From NCBI RefSeq assembly GCF_015319165.1, contig NZ_JADIVZ010000013.1, positions 1-64,000 of the forward strand: a stretch of 64,000 bases of DNA, written 5' to 3'. The translations under genes and the position numbers were made by a program. The DNA comes from Nocardioides acrostichi. Its GTDB lineage: Bacteria > Actinomycetota > Actinomycetes > Propionibacteriales > Nocardioidaceae. This document shows positions 49,300-57,948 of the stretch, one piece after another. A model generated the notes under the pieces. The model saw nothing but the letters and a program-made list of their open reading frames with translations, ran no database searches and was not told the origin of the DNA. Each line of letters begins with the position of its first letter. Positions within the stretch are counted from its first letter, which is position 1.

Positions 49300-51339
49300 C
49301 TAGTCGCGCGGGTCGACCGGGTCCGGCCCGGGCGCGGACGGCGCGTCGTGGCCGGAGGCGGCCAGGGTGCGGACCCTACGGTCCTTGCGGATCGCGATGC
49401 TGAGCTGCAACAGCAGGGCCAGCAGGAGGACTCCCGCGCCGCCGATGAGCCACACGGCGTACTTGTTGGTCGTGGCGGCCGAGGCCTCGGGCCCGTCGCC
49501 GTTGCCACTCGACCCGGCCGAGGCGGAGACGCCGCTGTCGAGCGTGGTCGGCTTACTGCCGGGGCTCGCGATGAGCAGGTCGTCGTCGAGGTCGGACCAA
49601 CCGAGGTCGAGCACGCGGCCGACGACCTTGCGCACGAGCGGCAGCGGTGTGTTCGCGTCGTCGGGCGCCCAACTGCCGAGCATCACGATGTCGCGGCCGT
49701 TCTGGCGCACGGCCTCCAGCGTGGCGAAGGGTGTATCGGCCTTCACCCGGAGCTTCGAGCCGGCCAGGTCGGCGAGCTTGCCGCCGTCGAGGCGCAGCGG
49801 CGCCTGGAGGGCCAGGGAGTCCTCGTAGCTGGCGCCGACCAGCAGTCCGGCCTGGTCGCCGGCGAGCAGATCCTCCGGGCTGACCAGCTTCACGTCGAGC
49901 CGGTCACTCGCGGCGTGCTGGAGGGCGGTGATGAGCCGGCCCGCCTCGATCGCGTACGCGGTGCGCACCGTGCCGTCGCCCCGTACGGCCACGGGCAACG
50001 TACCCGCGAAGGCCTGCGGCAGCACCGCGAAGCCCGAGGTGTCGCCGCGGCCCAGGGTGCCGGTGAGCGTGGACTGGCTGCCGTCGAGATCGACCTGGAG
50101 CGGTACCGCGGCCCCGCCGGGCAGGCAGCCGCGGTCGTTGGGGATGCCGGTGAGCTCGATCTGGACGTCGTTGACGGGCCGGAGCTTGGAGGCGGGGACG
50201 TCGGCGTCGAGGTCGACCGAGGGGTCGTCTCCGGTCAGATCGGCGGAGCCCACGAGCAGACCGTTGACCCGCACGTCGAGCTGGGCCTGGCCGCCTGACG
50301 GCACGGCGGTGTGCGTGCCGACCAAGTGCAGCGAGAGACCGGAGAGGTTGCCGCCGAAGACGTCCTGGGTGACCGGCAGGTCGACGCTGTTCAGGCCCCA
50401 GCCCGAGAGGCTGACCTGGCGCAGGCCGAGGTCGGAGAGGCTCTGCTCGGTGTCGGATGCCGGCCCCGAGGCGGCGGGCACTTGGGGGAGCTCGTCGTTC
50501 TCGGCGACGGCCAGCTGGGGCGAGCCGAGGGCGGAGGCCGCGTTGACGAGCTCGTCACCGCTACCGGTCAGGGTGAGCGTGTACAGGCCGAAACGCTCGG
50601 AGACGTCGGTCGAGAAGGAGTCGCCGGACACGATGCGCACCACCCGCTGCCCGGCGCCGACGCGCGGCAGCACCTGGTTCGCGTCCTCCATGGAGACCGT
50701 GGTGTCCGGGTAGGCCGCGCTCAGGCTCGCCACCGCGTTCAGCGCCGCAGCGATCTCGTCGTCCCCGGCCTTGCGGAGCACGACGACGTCGATGCGCGGC
50801 GCAGAGGCGGGCAGGAAGTCCGAGGCAGAGGTCGGGGCGGTCTCCTTGCCGGCGTAGGTCAACGTGACGTCGGTGAGCCGGGCTCCGACCGGCAGCACCG
50901 TGGGGCAGCCCTTCGTGAGGTCCGGGCCGGTGTAGGTGACGCCGAGGCGCACCGTGCCCTGCCGGCCGACGTCGGCGCGGGTGAGCTTGGTGCCGATACT
51001 GCTGCCGTCGATGGCCTGGCGGGTCGCGACGGGGGAGCCGTTGAGGGTCAGGGTGACCTTGCCACGCTGGGAGTTCGGGGCCGGGTGCACGAGGCGGACC
51101 TTCGCGGTGACCCGTTCGGGCTTGACGCCGTCGGGCACGGCGAGCTCGACGACGCCGCTGGCGGGCGTGGAGGAGCGAAGGGCGGGCAGCGTGGTGTCGT
51201 CGTCGGGGAGTACCAGCGTTCCGGTGGGTGCGGTAGCCGCTGCGGCCTCGATGGCCGGGGTGCCCACAGCTCCCGCGAACGCCGCTGTCAGGCAGACGGT
51301 CGTCGCGGTCGAGGCCAGAAGGGACCTCCGTGCTCTCAC
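49300..51339 (-). CDS. BcsB-like secreted membrane-anchored protein
   Basis: A 679-residue protein with a signal peptide (RRSLLASTATTVCLTAAFAG), a long beta-rich outer region, and one C-terminal membrane helix (WLIGGAGVLLLALLLQLSIA, about residues 635-655) with a basic cytoplasmic tail. Segments such as LPVTQDVFGGNLSGLSLHLVG, LDVRVNGLLVGSADL and LPQAFAGTLPVAV resemble the periplasmic cellulose synthase subunit BcsB. No bcsA is nearby, so it may handle another surface polysaccharide. The start is GTG. The family assignment is tentative. Confidence 0.6.
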   Translation of the reverse strand: MRARRSLLASTATTVCLTAAFAGAVGTPAIEAAAATAPTGTLVLPDDDTTLPALRSSTPASGVVELAVPDGVKPERVTAKVRLVHPAPNSQRGKVTLTLNGSPVATRQAIDGSSIGTKLTRADVGRQGTVRLGVTYTGPDLTKGCPTVLPVGARLTDVTLTYAGKETAPTSASDFLPASAPRIDVVVLRKAGDDEIAAALNAVASLSAAYPDTTVSMEDANQVLPRVGAGQRVVRIVSGDSFSTDVSERFGLYTLTLTGSGDELVNAASALGSPQLAVAENDELPQVPAASGPASDTEQSLSDLGLRQVSLSGWGLNSVDLPVTQDVFGGNLSGLSLHLVGTHTAVPSGGQAQLDVRVNGLLVGSADLTGDDPSVDLDADVPASKLRPVNDVQIELTGIPNDRGCLPGGAAVPLQVDLDGSQSTLTGTLGRGDTSGFAVLPQAFAGTLPVAVRGDGTVRTAYAIEAGRLITALQHAASDRLDVKLVSPEDLLAGDQAGLLVGASYEDSLALQAPLRLDGGKLADLAGSKLRVKADTPFATLEAVRQNGRDIVMLGSWAPDDANTPLPLVRKVVGRVLDLGWSDLDDDLLIASPGSKPTTLDSGVSASAGSSGNGDGPEASAATTNKYAVWLIGGAGVLLLALLLQLSIAIRKDRRVRTLAASGHDAPSAPGPDPVDPRD

Positions 51340-51480
51340 GCGTGCACCCCCGTGTCCGTGTGCAGCGGATCGTATCGGCTGTGACAGGAGTGGCGTGGGA
51401 GGTTCGCCGAAGGTCGTGCTCGGATGTTGTCGGGGTCACGCGTGGTGGAGGGGTGAAGAAGCCGGTGGGATCATGGTCTC

Positions 51481-52104
51481 GTGGCCAGGTACGTGGATCT
51501 GCACCCCGACGACCCCCAGCCCCGGCGGGTTGCCCAGGTCGTCGCGGCGGTGCGCGACGACGACGCGCTCATCGCCTACCCGACGGACTCGGGGTACGCC
51601 CTCGGCTGCCGGGTCGGCAACCGGGACGGTCGTGACCGGATCCTGCGGATCCGCGGCCTCGACGAGCGGCACCACTTCACGCTGGTCTGCGCCGACTTCG
51701 GTCAGCTGGGGCAACTGGTGCACGTCGACAACGCGGCCTTCCGGGCGATCCGGGCGGCCACACCGGGGCCCTACACGTTCATCCTGCCCGGCACGCCGGA
51801 GGTGCCGCGCCGGTTGCTGCACCCGAAGAAGCGCACCGTGGGTGTGCGCATCCCCGAGCACCCGCTGGTCTCGGCGCTCCTGGCCGAGCTGGGCGAGCCG
51901 TTGCTGTCGAGCTCGCTGATCCTGCCCGGTGAGAGCGAGCCCCGCACGCAGGGTTGGGAGATCAAGGAGGAGCTCGACCACCAGGTCGACCTCGTGCTCG
52001 AGTGCGGCGAGACCCCTGCTGAGCCGACGACCGTGGTCGACTTCAGCGGCGACGTGCCCGAGGTGCTGCGGCTCGGGGCCGGGGATCCCTCGCGGTTCGA
52101 GTGA
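51481..52104 (+). CDS. YciO/YrdC/Sua5 family protein
   Basis: A 207-residue dsRNA-binding-type fold. It has an N-terminal IAYPTDSGYALGC, where Sua5/TsaC has the KxR-SxTN nucleotide site, and LCRI-like LRIRGLDERHHFTLVC. PGPYTFILPGTPEVPRRLLHPKKRTVGVRIP and a DFSGDVPEVLRLGAG end follow. The short form without the C-terminal Sua5 domain and with PTDSGYALG fits YciO. Whether it makes threonylcarbamoyl-AMP for tRNA t6A is uncertain. GTG start; divergent from the BcsB-like gene. Confidence 0.85.
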   Translation: MARYVDLHPDDPQPRRVAQVVAAVRDDDALIAYPTDSGYALGCRVGNRDGRDRILRIRGLDERHHFTLVCADFGQLGQLVHVDNAAFRAIRAATPGPYTFILPGTPEVPRRLLHPKKRTVGVRIPEHPLVSALLAELGEPLLSSSLILPGESEPRTQGWEIKEELDHQVDLVLECGETPAEPTTVVDFSGDVPEVLRLGAGDPSRFE

Positions 52105-52122
52105 TCCGAGACATTGCGGTGC

Positions 52123-52524
52123 TCAGCTGTCGAGCTGGTCGCGCATCAGCAGCGTGACCAGGGCGGTGACCCAGCCCAGCACGAGCGCGGTGCTGTGGTG
52201 GGCCAGGCCGGCGAAGGTCGAGCCGAGCCATCCGGTGTCGCCGCCGGCGAGGACACCGGGTGAGGTCAGGGCGACCAGGGTGAGCACCCCGGTGAGCGCC
52301 AGGGGCGGCAGCACGCCGGCGACGAAGAAGTCGCCGTGACGCACCAGCAGCCCGACGGCCAGGCACGTGAGCAGGAAGCCGACGTCGAGCACTCGGCCGA
52401 GGCCCGGGGAGAGCAGGCCGTCGGCGGCGACGGCGGTGAGCAGCAGGGCGAGCGCGAGCACGACCAACGACGGCGCCGCCTCCTGCGGCAGCGCCGGGGT
52501 GCGACCCGCGTGCGTCTGGCTCAT
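52123..52524 (-). CDS. DUF6542-like small membrane protein
   Basis: A 133-residue protein with four membrane helices (about residues 18-35, 48-62, 68-90 and 102-125). It has the motif GRVLDVGFLLTCLAVGLLVRHGDFF, typical of the actinobacterial DUF6542 family found near ispH and ychF. Function unknown. Its start overlaps the rmuC stop by four bases. Confidence 0.7.
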   Translation of the reverse strand: MSQTHAGRTPALPQEAAPSLVVLALALLLTAVAADGLLSPGLGRVLDVGFLLTCLAVGLLVRHGDFFVAGVLPPLALTGVLTLVALTSPGVLAGGDTGWLGSTFAGLAHHSTALVLGWVTALVTLLMRDQLDS

Positions 52525-53597
52525 CTCGACCTCACGGTAGGCGCGTCGGTGTCGCTGTCGTCCGCGGCGCGCCGGTCGACGGCGCGCAGCTCGACCGTGC
52601 GCGGGCGCTCGAGGTCGTCGTCGGTCACCGAGAGGTCGCCGAAGCGCCGGGCGGCCACCAGCACCCGCGACTCCAAAGAGCCCATCGCCTGGTTGTAGGA
52701 GGAGACGGCGCCGTTGAGGGAGCGGCCGAGGCCGTCGAAGTGCCGGGCGAGCGTGCCGAGGCGGTGGTGCAGGTCGCGTCCGAGTCGGTGGATCTCGCGA
52801 GCCTGGTCGGCCACCGCCTCGTGCTGCCAGCCCTGGGCGACGGTGCGCAGCAGCGCGATGAGCGTCGTGGGCGAGGCGAGCACGACCCCTCGCTCGGCGG
52901 CGTGCTCGAGCAGACCCGGGTCGGCGGCGAGAGCCGCTGCGAGGAACGATTCGGCCGGCACGAAGAGCACGACGAACTCGGGCGTGTGCGGCAGTGATCG
53001 CCAGTACGACTTCGCGGAGAGCTGGTCGACGTGGCTGCGCACCTGCCGCGCGTGCCGAGCCAGGTGCTCGGCTTGCGCGGTGTCGTCGTCGGCGGTCACG
53101 GCGTCGAGGTAGGCGTCGAGCGGCACCTTGGCGTCGACCACCACCTCGCGCCCGCCCACGAGGTGCACGACGAGGTCCGGCCGACGCGCGCCGTCGTCGA
53201 GACGCACCTGCTCGTGGAAGTCGCAGCGGTCGACGAGCCCGGCCAGCTCGACGGCGCGGCGCAGGTGCAGCTCACCCCACCGGCCGCGTACCTGCGGCTT
53301 GCGCAGGGCCGTCGACAGCGAGCGGGTCTCGCGGCCGAGCAGTTCGGTGCTGTGCCGCATGTCGGCCACCTGCTGGTGCAGTTGGCCCTGCCACGTGGCG
53401 CGAGCGTGCTCGAGGTCGCGCAGGTGGTCGTGCAGCCGCTCCAGCCCCTCCTTCACCTCGACGGTCTCGGGGGAAAGGTCGGTGTGCCCAGGGTGCCGCC
53501 GGGCCCACTGCACACCCAACACGGCGCCCAGCGCCAGACCGGCAGCGAGCACCACGAGCACGAGCACCAGGGCGGCCAGAAAGGTCGATGCGTCCAT
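52521..53597 (-). CDS. rmuC: RmuC family protein
   Basis: An N-terminal membrane helix (TFLAALVLVLVVLAAGLALG, residues 4-23), a coiled coil (45-95) and the RmuC nuclease-like domain: RGRWGELHLRRAVELAGLVD, DLVVHLVGGREVVVDAKVPLDAY and FVLFVPAESFLAAAL. RmuC limits inversions at short inverted repeats and is related to restriction-type nucleases. At 358 residues it is slightly short. It is coupled to the DUF6542 gene downstream. Confidence 0.9.
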   Translation of the reverse strand: MDASTFLAALVLVLVVLAAGLALGAVLGVQWARRHPGHTDLSPETVEVKEGLERLHDHLRDLEHARATWQGQLHQQVADMRHSTELLGRETRSLSTALRKPQVRGRWGELHLRRAVELAGLVDRCDFHEQVRLDDGARRPDLVVHLVGGREVVVDAKVPLDAYLDAVTADDDTAQAEHLARHARQVRSHVDQLSAKSYWRSLPHTPEFVVLFVPAESFLAAALAADPGLLEHAAERGVVLASPTTLIALLRTVAQGWQHEAVADQAREIHRLGRDLHHRLGTLARHFDGLGRSLNGAVSSYNQAMGSLESRVLVAARRFGDLSVTDDDLERPRTVELRAVDRRAADDSDTDAPTVRSR

Positions 53598-53649
53598 GCC
53601 TGCGCATCATGGCCGCGACCACCGACAACCTGATCGGGTCGAGCGAGCC

Positions 53650-54438
53650 TTAAGCCAGGTCGACGACCACGGGCGCGTGGTCGGACGGCGAGCCGGTGCC
53701 CTGGGCGGGGTCGCGCTCGTCCTTGTCGACGAAGGCGCCGGAGACCCGGCGGGCCAGGGAGGGCGAGCCGAGCACGAAGTCGATGCGCATGCCGCGGTTG
53801 CGCTCGAACCGCTGGCGGTAGTAGTCCCAGTAGGTGTACGTGTCGTGCGCCGGCTGGTGCGGGCGCACGACGTCGGACCACCCGTCCTCGACGAAGGCGT
53901 TGAACGCGGCGCGCTCGGGCGGGGTGACGTGGGTGTCCTTCGCGAACGCCTTGATGTCGAACACGTCGGTGTCGAGGGGGGCGATGTTCCAGTCGCCGAC
54001 CAGGGCGGCGTCTTCGCCCAGCCACGACCCGGCGCTCTGACGCAGGCGGGCGAGCCACTCGAGCTTGTAGACGTAGTGCGGGTCGTCGACCTTGCGCCCG
54101 TTGGGCACGTAGAGACTCCACACCCGCACGCCGCCGCAGACCGCGCCGAGCGCCCGCGACTCCGGTGCGACCGGGTCGCCGAAACCGGGCATGCCGGTGA
54201 AGCCCTCCTGCACGTCGTCGAGCCCGACGCGGGAGCAGATCGCGACCCCGTTCCACTGGTTGACGCCCAGCGCGGCGACCTCGTAGCCGCGCGCCTCGAG
54301 CCCCATCAGCGGCAGTTGGTCGGGGCGGCCCTTGGTCTCCTGGAGGGCCAGGACGTCGATCTCGTGCCGGTCGACGAAGGCCTCGACGCGGTCGACGCGC
54401 GAGCGCAGGGAGTTGACGTTCCAGGTAGCCAGTCGCAC
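53650..54438 (-). CDS. xthA: Exodeoxyribonuclease III
   Basis: An AP endonuclease/3' exonuclease of base-excision repair. Its segments follow in order: LATWNVNSLRSRVDRV, LALQETKGRPDQLP (metal Glu), NQWNGVAICSR, VWSLYVPNGRKVDDP, LVGDWNIAPLDTDVFD, RNRGMRIDFVLGSP and SPSDHAPVVVDL. It has 262 residues. It ends 52 bases upstream of rmuC and 10 bases from the MerR gene, suggesting joint transcription of a repair-themed cluster. Confidence 0.94.
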   Translation of the reverse strand: MRLATWNVNSLRSRVDRVEAFVDRHEIDVLALQETKGRPDQLPLMGLEARGYEVAALGVNQWNGVAICSRVGLDDVQEGFTGMPGFGDPVAPESRALGAVCGGVRVWSLYVPNGRKVDDPHYVYKLEWLARLRQSAGSWLGEDAALVGDWNIAPLDTDVFDIKAFAKDTHVTPPERAAFNAFVEDGWSDVVRPHQPAHDTYTYWDYYRQRFERNRGMRIDFVLGSPSLARRVSGAFVDKDERDPAQGTGSPSDHAPVVVDLA

Positions 54439-54448
54439 GAGGGCGAAC

Positions 54449-54868
54449 CTACGCGCCGTCGGCGAGCCGCTCGGCCAGCAGCCCCAGGAACTCGTCGGCC
54501 ATGCCGACCTGACGCTCCAGGCGCGCTCGTCGCTCCTCGGCCTCGCGCTGGACGTCGGCGAGCCGACCTCGGGCGGCGCTGTCGTCGTCCGGGCTGGAGG
54601 CAGGGTGGGCGAGCACGCCGATGTCGTCCATGACCGCGCGCATCTGCTCGAGGGTGAAGCCCAGCGGCTTCATGCGTCGGATGACCAGGATGCGGTCGAC
54701 GTCGTCGTCGCTGTAGAGCCGGAAACCGCCTTCGGTGCGCCCGGACGGCTGCAGCAGGCCGACCTCCTCCCAATGCCGCAGGCTGCGCAGCGAGAGCTCC
54801 GTGCGCGCAGCGACCTCGCCGATGTGCATGAAAGGAGGCTCGGCGCCCGGGTGCTCGCTCGTGCCCAT
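54449..54868 (-). CDS. MerR family transcriptional regulator
   Basis: A winged HTH at residues 14-75 (FMHIGEVAARTELSLRSLRH, WEEVGLLQPSGRTEGGFRLY, DDDVDRILVIRRMKPLGFTL), then a coiled-coil dimer helix. There are no effector Cys residues, and the C-terminus is short, so the inducer is unknown. ATG 54868 has AGAGGA upstream. It is divergent from the SulP gene, which is its likely target. Confidence 0.88.
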   Translation of the reverse strand: MGTSEHPGAEPPFMHIGEVAARTELSLRSLRHWEEVGLLQPSGRTEGGFRLYSDDDVDRILVIRRMKPLGFTLEQMRAVMDDIGVLAHPASSPDDDSAARGRLADVQREAEERRARLERQVGMADEFLGLLAERLADGA

Positions 54869-54913
54869 GGTGTCCTCTCTCACGTCGCCGACGATGCCAA
54901 CCCTGACGCAACG

Positions 54914-54932
54914 GAAGGTTAGCCTCGTCTCA
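54914..54932. promoter_or_regulatory. DtxR/IdeR-like half box between merR and sulP
   Basis: GAAGGTTAGCCTCGTCTCA matches about 14 of 19 positions of the iron-repressor consensus TWAGGTWAGSCTWACCTWA. The left half, AGGTTAGCCT, is perfect; the right half is poor. It lies in the 164-base divergent region between the merR and sulP genes. Confidence 0.3.
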
Positions 54933-55032
54933 GGGCCTCCGGCGACGGAGCCGAGCCTGCCAGAACTTCTCCCCGATCCATCGCCCGACCAGTCCACGAC
55001 CGAGCGCCTGCCGGCCGCGAACGGAGTCCCGC

Positions 55033-56517
55033 ATGTCTGCCCAGCCCACTGTCCGCGATGCCCTGCGCTCGCCCCGCCTGCTGCGCACCGAGGTGCTCGC
55101 CGGCCTCGTGGTGGCCCTCGCGCTCATCCCCGAGGCGATCTCCTTCTCGATCATCGCCGGCGTCGACCCGCAGGTAGGGCTGTTCGCGTCGTTCACGATG
55201 GCAGTCGCCATCTCGTTCCTCGGTGGTCGGCCGGCGATGATCTCGGCCGCGACCGGAGCGGTGGCCCTCGTGGTGGCGCCGGTCATGCGCGACCACGGCT
55301 ACGACTACCTCATCGCCACGGTCATCCTGGGCGGGCTCATCCAGGTCGTGCTCGCGCTGGCCGGCGTGGCCCGGCTGATGCGGTTCATCCCGCGCTCGGT
55401 GATGGTCGGGTTCGTCAACGCGCTGGCGATCCTCATCTTCAGCGCGCAGATCGACCACATGGTCGACGTGCCGTGGGCGGTGTACCCGATGATCGCCGTC
55501 GGCGTGGCGGTGATCGTGGGCTTCCCGCGCATCAACAGCGTGATCCCGGCGCCGCTCGTGGCGATCGTGGCGCTGACGGCGTTCGTGCTGCTGGCCGGCG
55601 TGAACGTGCCCGACGTCGGCGACGAGGGGCAGCTGCCCGACAGCCTGCCGGCGTGGTTCGTGCCCGACGTCCCGTTCACGACCGAGACGCTGCGCATCAT
55701 CGCGCCGTACGCGCTGGCGATGGCGCTCGTCGGCATCCTCGAGTCGCTGCTCACCGCGAAGCTCGTCGACGACATCACCGACACCCACTCCGACAAGACC
55801 CGGGAGGCGTGGGGCCAGGGTGCGGCCAACCTCATCACCGGCTTCTTCGGCGGCATGGGCGGGTGCGCGATGATCGGTCAGACGATGATCAACGTGCGCG
55901 CCTCGCACGCCCGCACCCGGCTCTCGACCTTCCTGGCCGGCACCTTCCTGCTGATCCTGGTGGTCGGCTTCGGCGACATCGTCGCGCTGATCCCGATGGC
56001 CGCGCTGGTGGCCGTGATGATCATGGTCTCGGTCGGTACCTTCGACTGGCACTCGATCCGGCTCTCGACGCTGCGGCGGATGCCGAAGTCGGAGACCACG
56101 GTCATGCTCGCGACCGTCGTGGTCACCGTGCTGACGCACAACCTCGCGATCGGCGTGGTGGTGGGCGTGCTGACCGCCATGACCCTCTTCGCCCGTCGCG
56201 TCGCGCACCTCACCGAGACCCACCGCGAGCTGGTCGAGGACACCACCGGCGGCGCGACCGCCGTCTACCGCGTCACCGGGGAGCTGTTCTTCGCCTCGAG
56301 CAACGACCTCTACACCCAGTTCGAGTACGCCGACGACCCCGACCGCGTCGTCATCGACCTCACCGACTCCCACGTGTGGGACGCCTCCACCGTCGCCTCG
56401 CTCGACGCCATCGCCACCAAGTACGAGCGGTACGGCAAGAGCGTCGAGATCGTCGGCCTCAACGACGCCAGTGCCGAGCGGCACGAGCGGCTCACCGGTC
56501 AGCTCGCCTCGCACTGA
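55033..56517 (+). CDS. SulP family anion permease with STAS domain
   Basis: A 494-residue transporter. It has the first-helix signature [37 protein letters not shown], a membrane region of 10-12 helices up to about residue 400, and a C-terminal STAS domain ([34 protein letters not shown]). The substrate may be sulfate, bicarbonate or another anion; the [15 protein letters not shown] and [17 protein letters not shown] segments resemble the bicarbonate/sulfate group. It is probably regulated by the divergent MerR protein. Confidence 0.9.
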   Translation: MSAQPTVRDALRSPRLLRTEVLAGLVVALALIPEAISFSIIAGVDPQVGLFASFTMAVAISFLGGRPAMISAATGAVALVVAPVMRDHGYDYLIATVILGGLIQVVLALAGVARLMRFIPRSVMVGFVNALAILIFSAQIDHMVDVPWAVYPMIAVGVAVIVGFPRINSVIPAPLVAIVALTAFVLLAGVNVPDVGDEGQLPDSLPAWFVPDVPFTTETLRIIAPYALAMALVGILESLLTAKLVDDITDTHSDKTREAWGQGAANLITGFFGGMGGCAMIGQTMINVRASHARTRLSTFLAGTFLLILVVGFGDIVALIPMAALVAVMIMVSVGTFDWHSIRLSTLRRMPKSETTVMLATVVVTVLTHNLAIGVVVGVLTAMTLFARRVAHLTETHRELVEDTTGGATAVYRVTGELFFASSNDLYTQFEYADDPDRVVIDLTDSHVWDASTVASLDAIATKYERYGKSVEIVGLNDASAERHERLTGQLASH

Positions 56518-56535
56518 CGCGGTCCGCCCGCCCCT

Positions 56536-56605
56536 TGTAACGCGGTGTTACGACGGCTGGGCACGCGCTATATCGCGTGACGAGTCCACGCAACACCGCG
56601 TTACA
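56536..56605. repeat. Nested inverted repeat between sulP and ychF
   Basis: TGTAACGCGGTGTT (56536-56549) and AACACCGCGTTACA (56592-56605) are perfect 14-base reverse complements 42 bases apart. The left arm alone also contains the dyad GTAAC-N5-GTTAC. Between the arms, CACGCG-CTATAT-CGCGTG (56562-56579) forms a second hairpin. The DNA is A/T-richer than its surroundings. It could be a terminator-type structure or a regulatory RNA or protein site. Confidence 0.7.
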
Positions 56606-56698
56606 TGCGCGACGCCGCGTGACAGGGGTCGGCTGGCCGGCGCGAGCGGTCACGCGTGATTGGGAGGCCCGGCGGACGGCGACCTAGACTCGCGGCCC

Positions 56699-57775
56699 GT
56701 GGCACTCACCATCGGCATCGTCGGACTCCCCAACGCGGGCAAGTCGACCCTCTTCAACGCCCTGACCAAGAACGACGTGCTCGCGGCGAACTACCCGTTC
56801 GCCACCATCGAGCCGAACGTGGGCGTCGTGGGCGTGCCCGACGAGCGGCTGCCGGTGCTCGCCGAGCTCTTCGGATCGGCGAAGATCCTGCCCGCGACGG
56901 TCGAGTTCGTCGACATCGCCGGCATCGTGCGCGGCGCCTCGGAGGGTGAGGGCCTGGGCAACAAGTTCCTCTCCCACATCCGCGAGTCGGCGGCGATCTG
57001 CCAGGTCACCCGCGTGTTCCGCGACGAGGACGTCACCCACGTCGACGGCGAGGTCAACCCGGCCTCCGACATCGACACCATCTCCACCGAGCTCGTGCTC
57101 GCCGACCTGCAGACCGTCGAGAAGGCGATTCCGCGGCTGGAGAAGGAGGCCAAGGGCAAGAAGGAGCTGGCCCCGGTCGTCGCCGCCGCCAAGGAGGCGC
57201 TGGGTCACCTCGAGGCCGGCGACCGCCTCATCGCCACCGACGTCGACCTCTCGCTGCTGCGCGAGCTGTCGCTGCTCACCACCAAGCCGTTCATCTACGT
57301 CTTCAACTGCGACGCCGACGAGCTCGCCGACGAGGCACTGCAACAGCAGATGCGCGACCTCGTCGCACCGGCCGAGGCGATCTTCCTCGACGCCAAGTTC
57401 GAGTCCGAGCTCGTCGAGCTCGACGACGACGAGGAGGCCCGCGAGATGCTCGCCGAGATGGGCGTCACCGAGCCCGGCCTCGACAAGCTCGCCCGCGTCG
57501 GCTTCGACACCCTCGGCCTGCAGACCTACCTGACTGCCGGCCCCAAGGAGACCCGGGCCTGGACGATCCGCAAGGGTGACACCGCCCCCGAGGCCGCGGG
57601 CGTCATCCACACCGACTTCCAGCGCGGCTTCATCAAGGCCGAGATCGTCGGCTTCGACGAGTTGGTCGCCGCCGGCTCCATGCAGAAGGCCAAGGAGGCC
57701 GGCAAGGTGCGCATGGAGGGCAAGGACTACGTGATGGCGGATGGCGACGTGGTGGAGTTCCGCTTCAACGTCTGA
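56699..57775 (+). CDS. ychF: Redox-regulated ATPase YchF
   Basis: An Obg-family P-loop ATPase (358 residues) that binds ribosomes. It has G1 GLPNAGKSTLFNAL, G3 FVDIAGIVRGASEGEGLGNK, a helical insert with LEKEAKGKKE, and a C-terminal TGS domain (GPKETRAWTIRKGDTAPEAA; DYVMADGDVVEFRFNV). It prefers ATP because its G4 is NCDAD rather than NKxD. GTG 56699 is 9 bases after a TAGACT -10-like element, so the mRNA is probably leaderless. Confidence 0.94.
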   Translation: MALTIGIVGLPNAGKSTLFNALTKNDVLAANYPFATIEPNVGVVGVPDERLPVLAELFGSAKILPATVEFVDIAGIVRGASEGEGLGNKFLSHIRESAAICQVTRVFRDEDVTHVDGEVNPASDIDTISTELVLADLQTVEKAIPRLEKEAKGKKELAPVVAAAKEALGHLEAGDRLIATDVDLSLLRELSLLTTKPFIYVFNCDADELADEALQQQMRDLVAPAEAIFLDAKFESELVELDDDEEAREMLAEMGVTEPGLDKLARVGFDTLGLQTYLTAGPKETRAWTIRKGDTAPEAAGVIHTDFQRGFIKAEIVGFDELVAAGSMQKAKEAGKVRMEGKDYVMADGDVVEFRFNV

Positions 57776-57874
57776 GAAGCCCCTCGACCCGTCCGCCACG
57801 TCATCGACCGGACGCCTACCGGCTTCGTAGGCCGCTTGCACGTCGTCGACGAAGACGGGCACGTGGGGGTTCAC
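57776..57874 (-). pseudogene. Possible VOC (glyoxalase-like) gene fragment
   Basis: The minus strand reads VNPHVPVFVDDVQAAYEAG from a GTG at 57874. This resembles the strand-helix unit of VOC-fold proteins (the VDDVDAAYERA pattern), but then continues into sequence without family pattern and runs antisense through ychF. No complete domain is present. It may be the end of a deleted gene. Confidence 0.3.
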
Positions 57875-57948
57875 GCTCGCGGTCGCGTCTGCGTCATGGG
57901 GATCAGTTGCCGATCCGCGTGGTCGAGGTCTGCGGTCCGTCGACGCCG

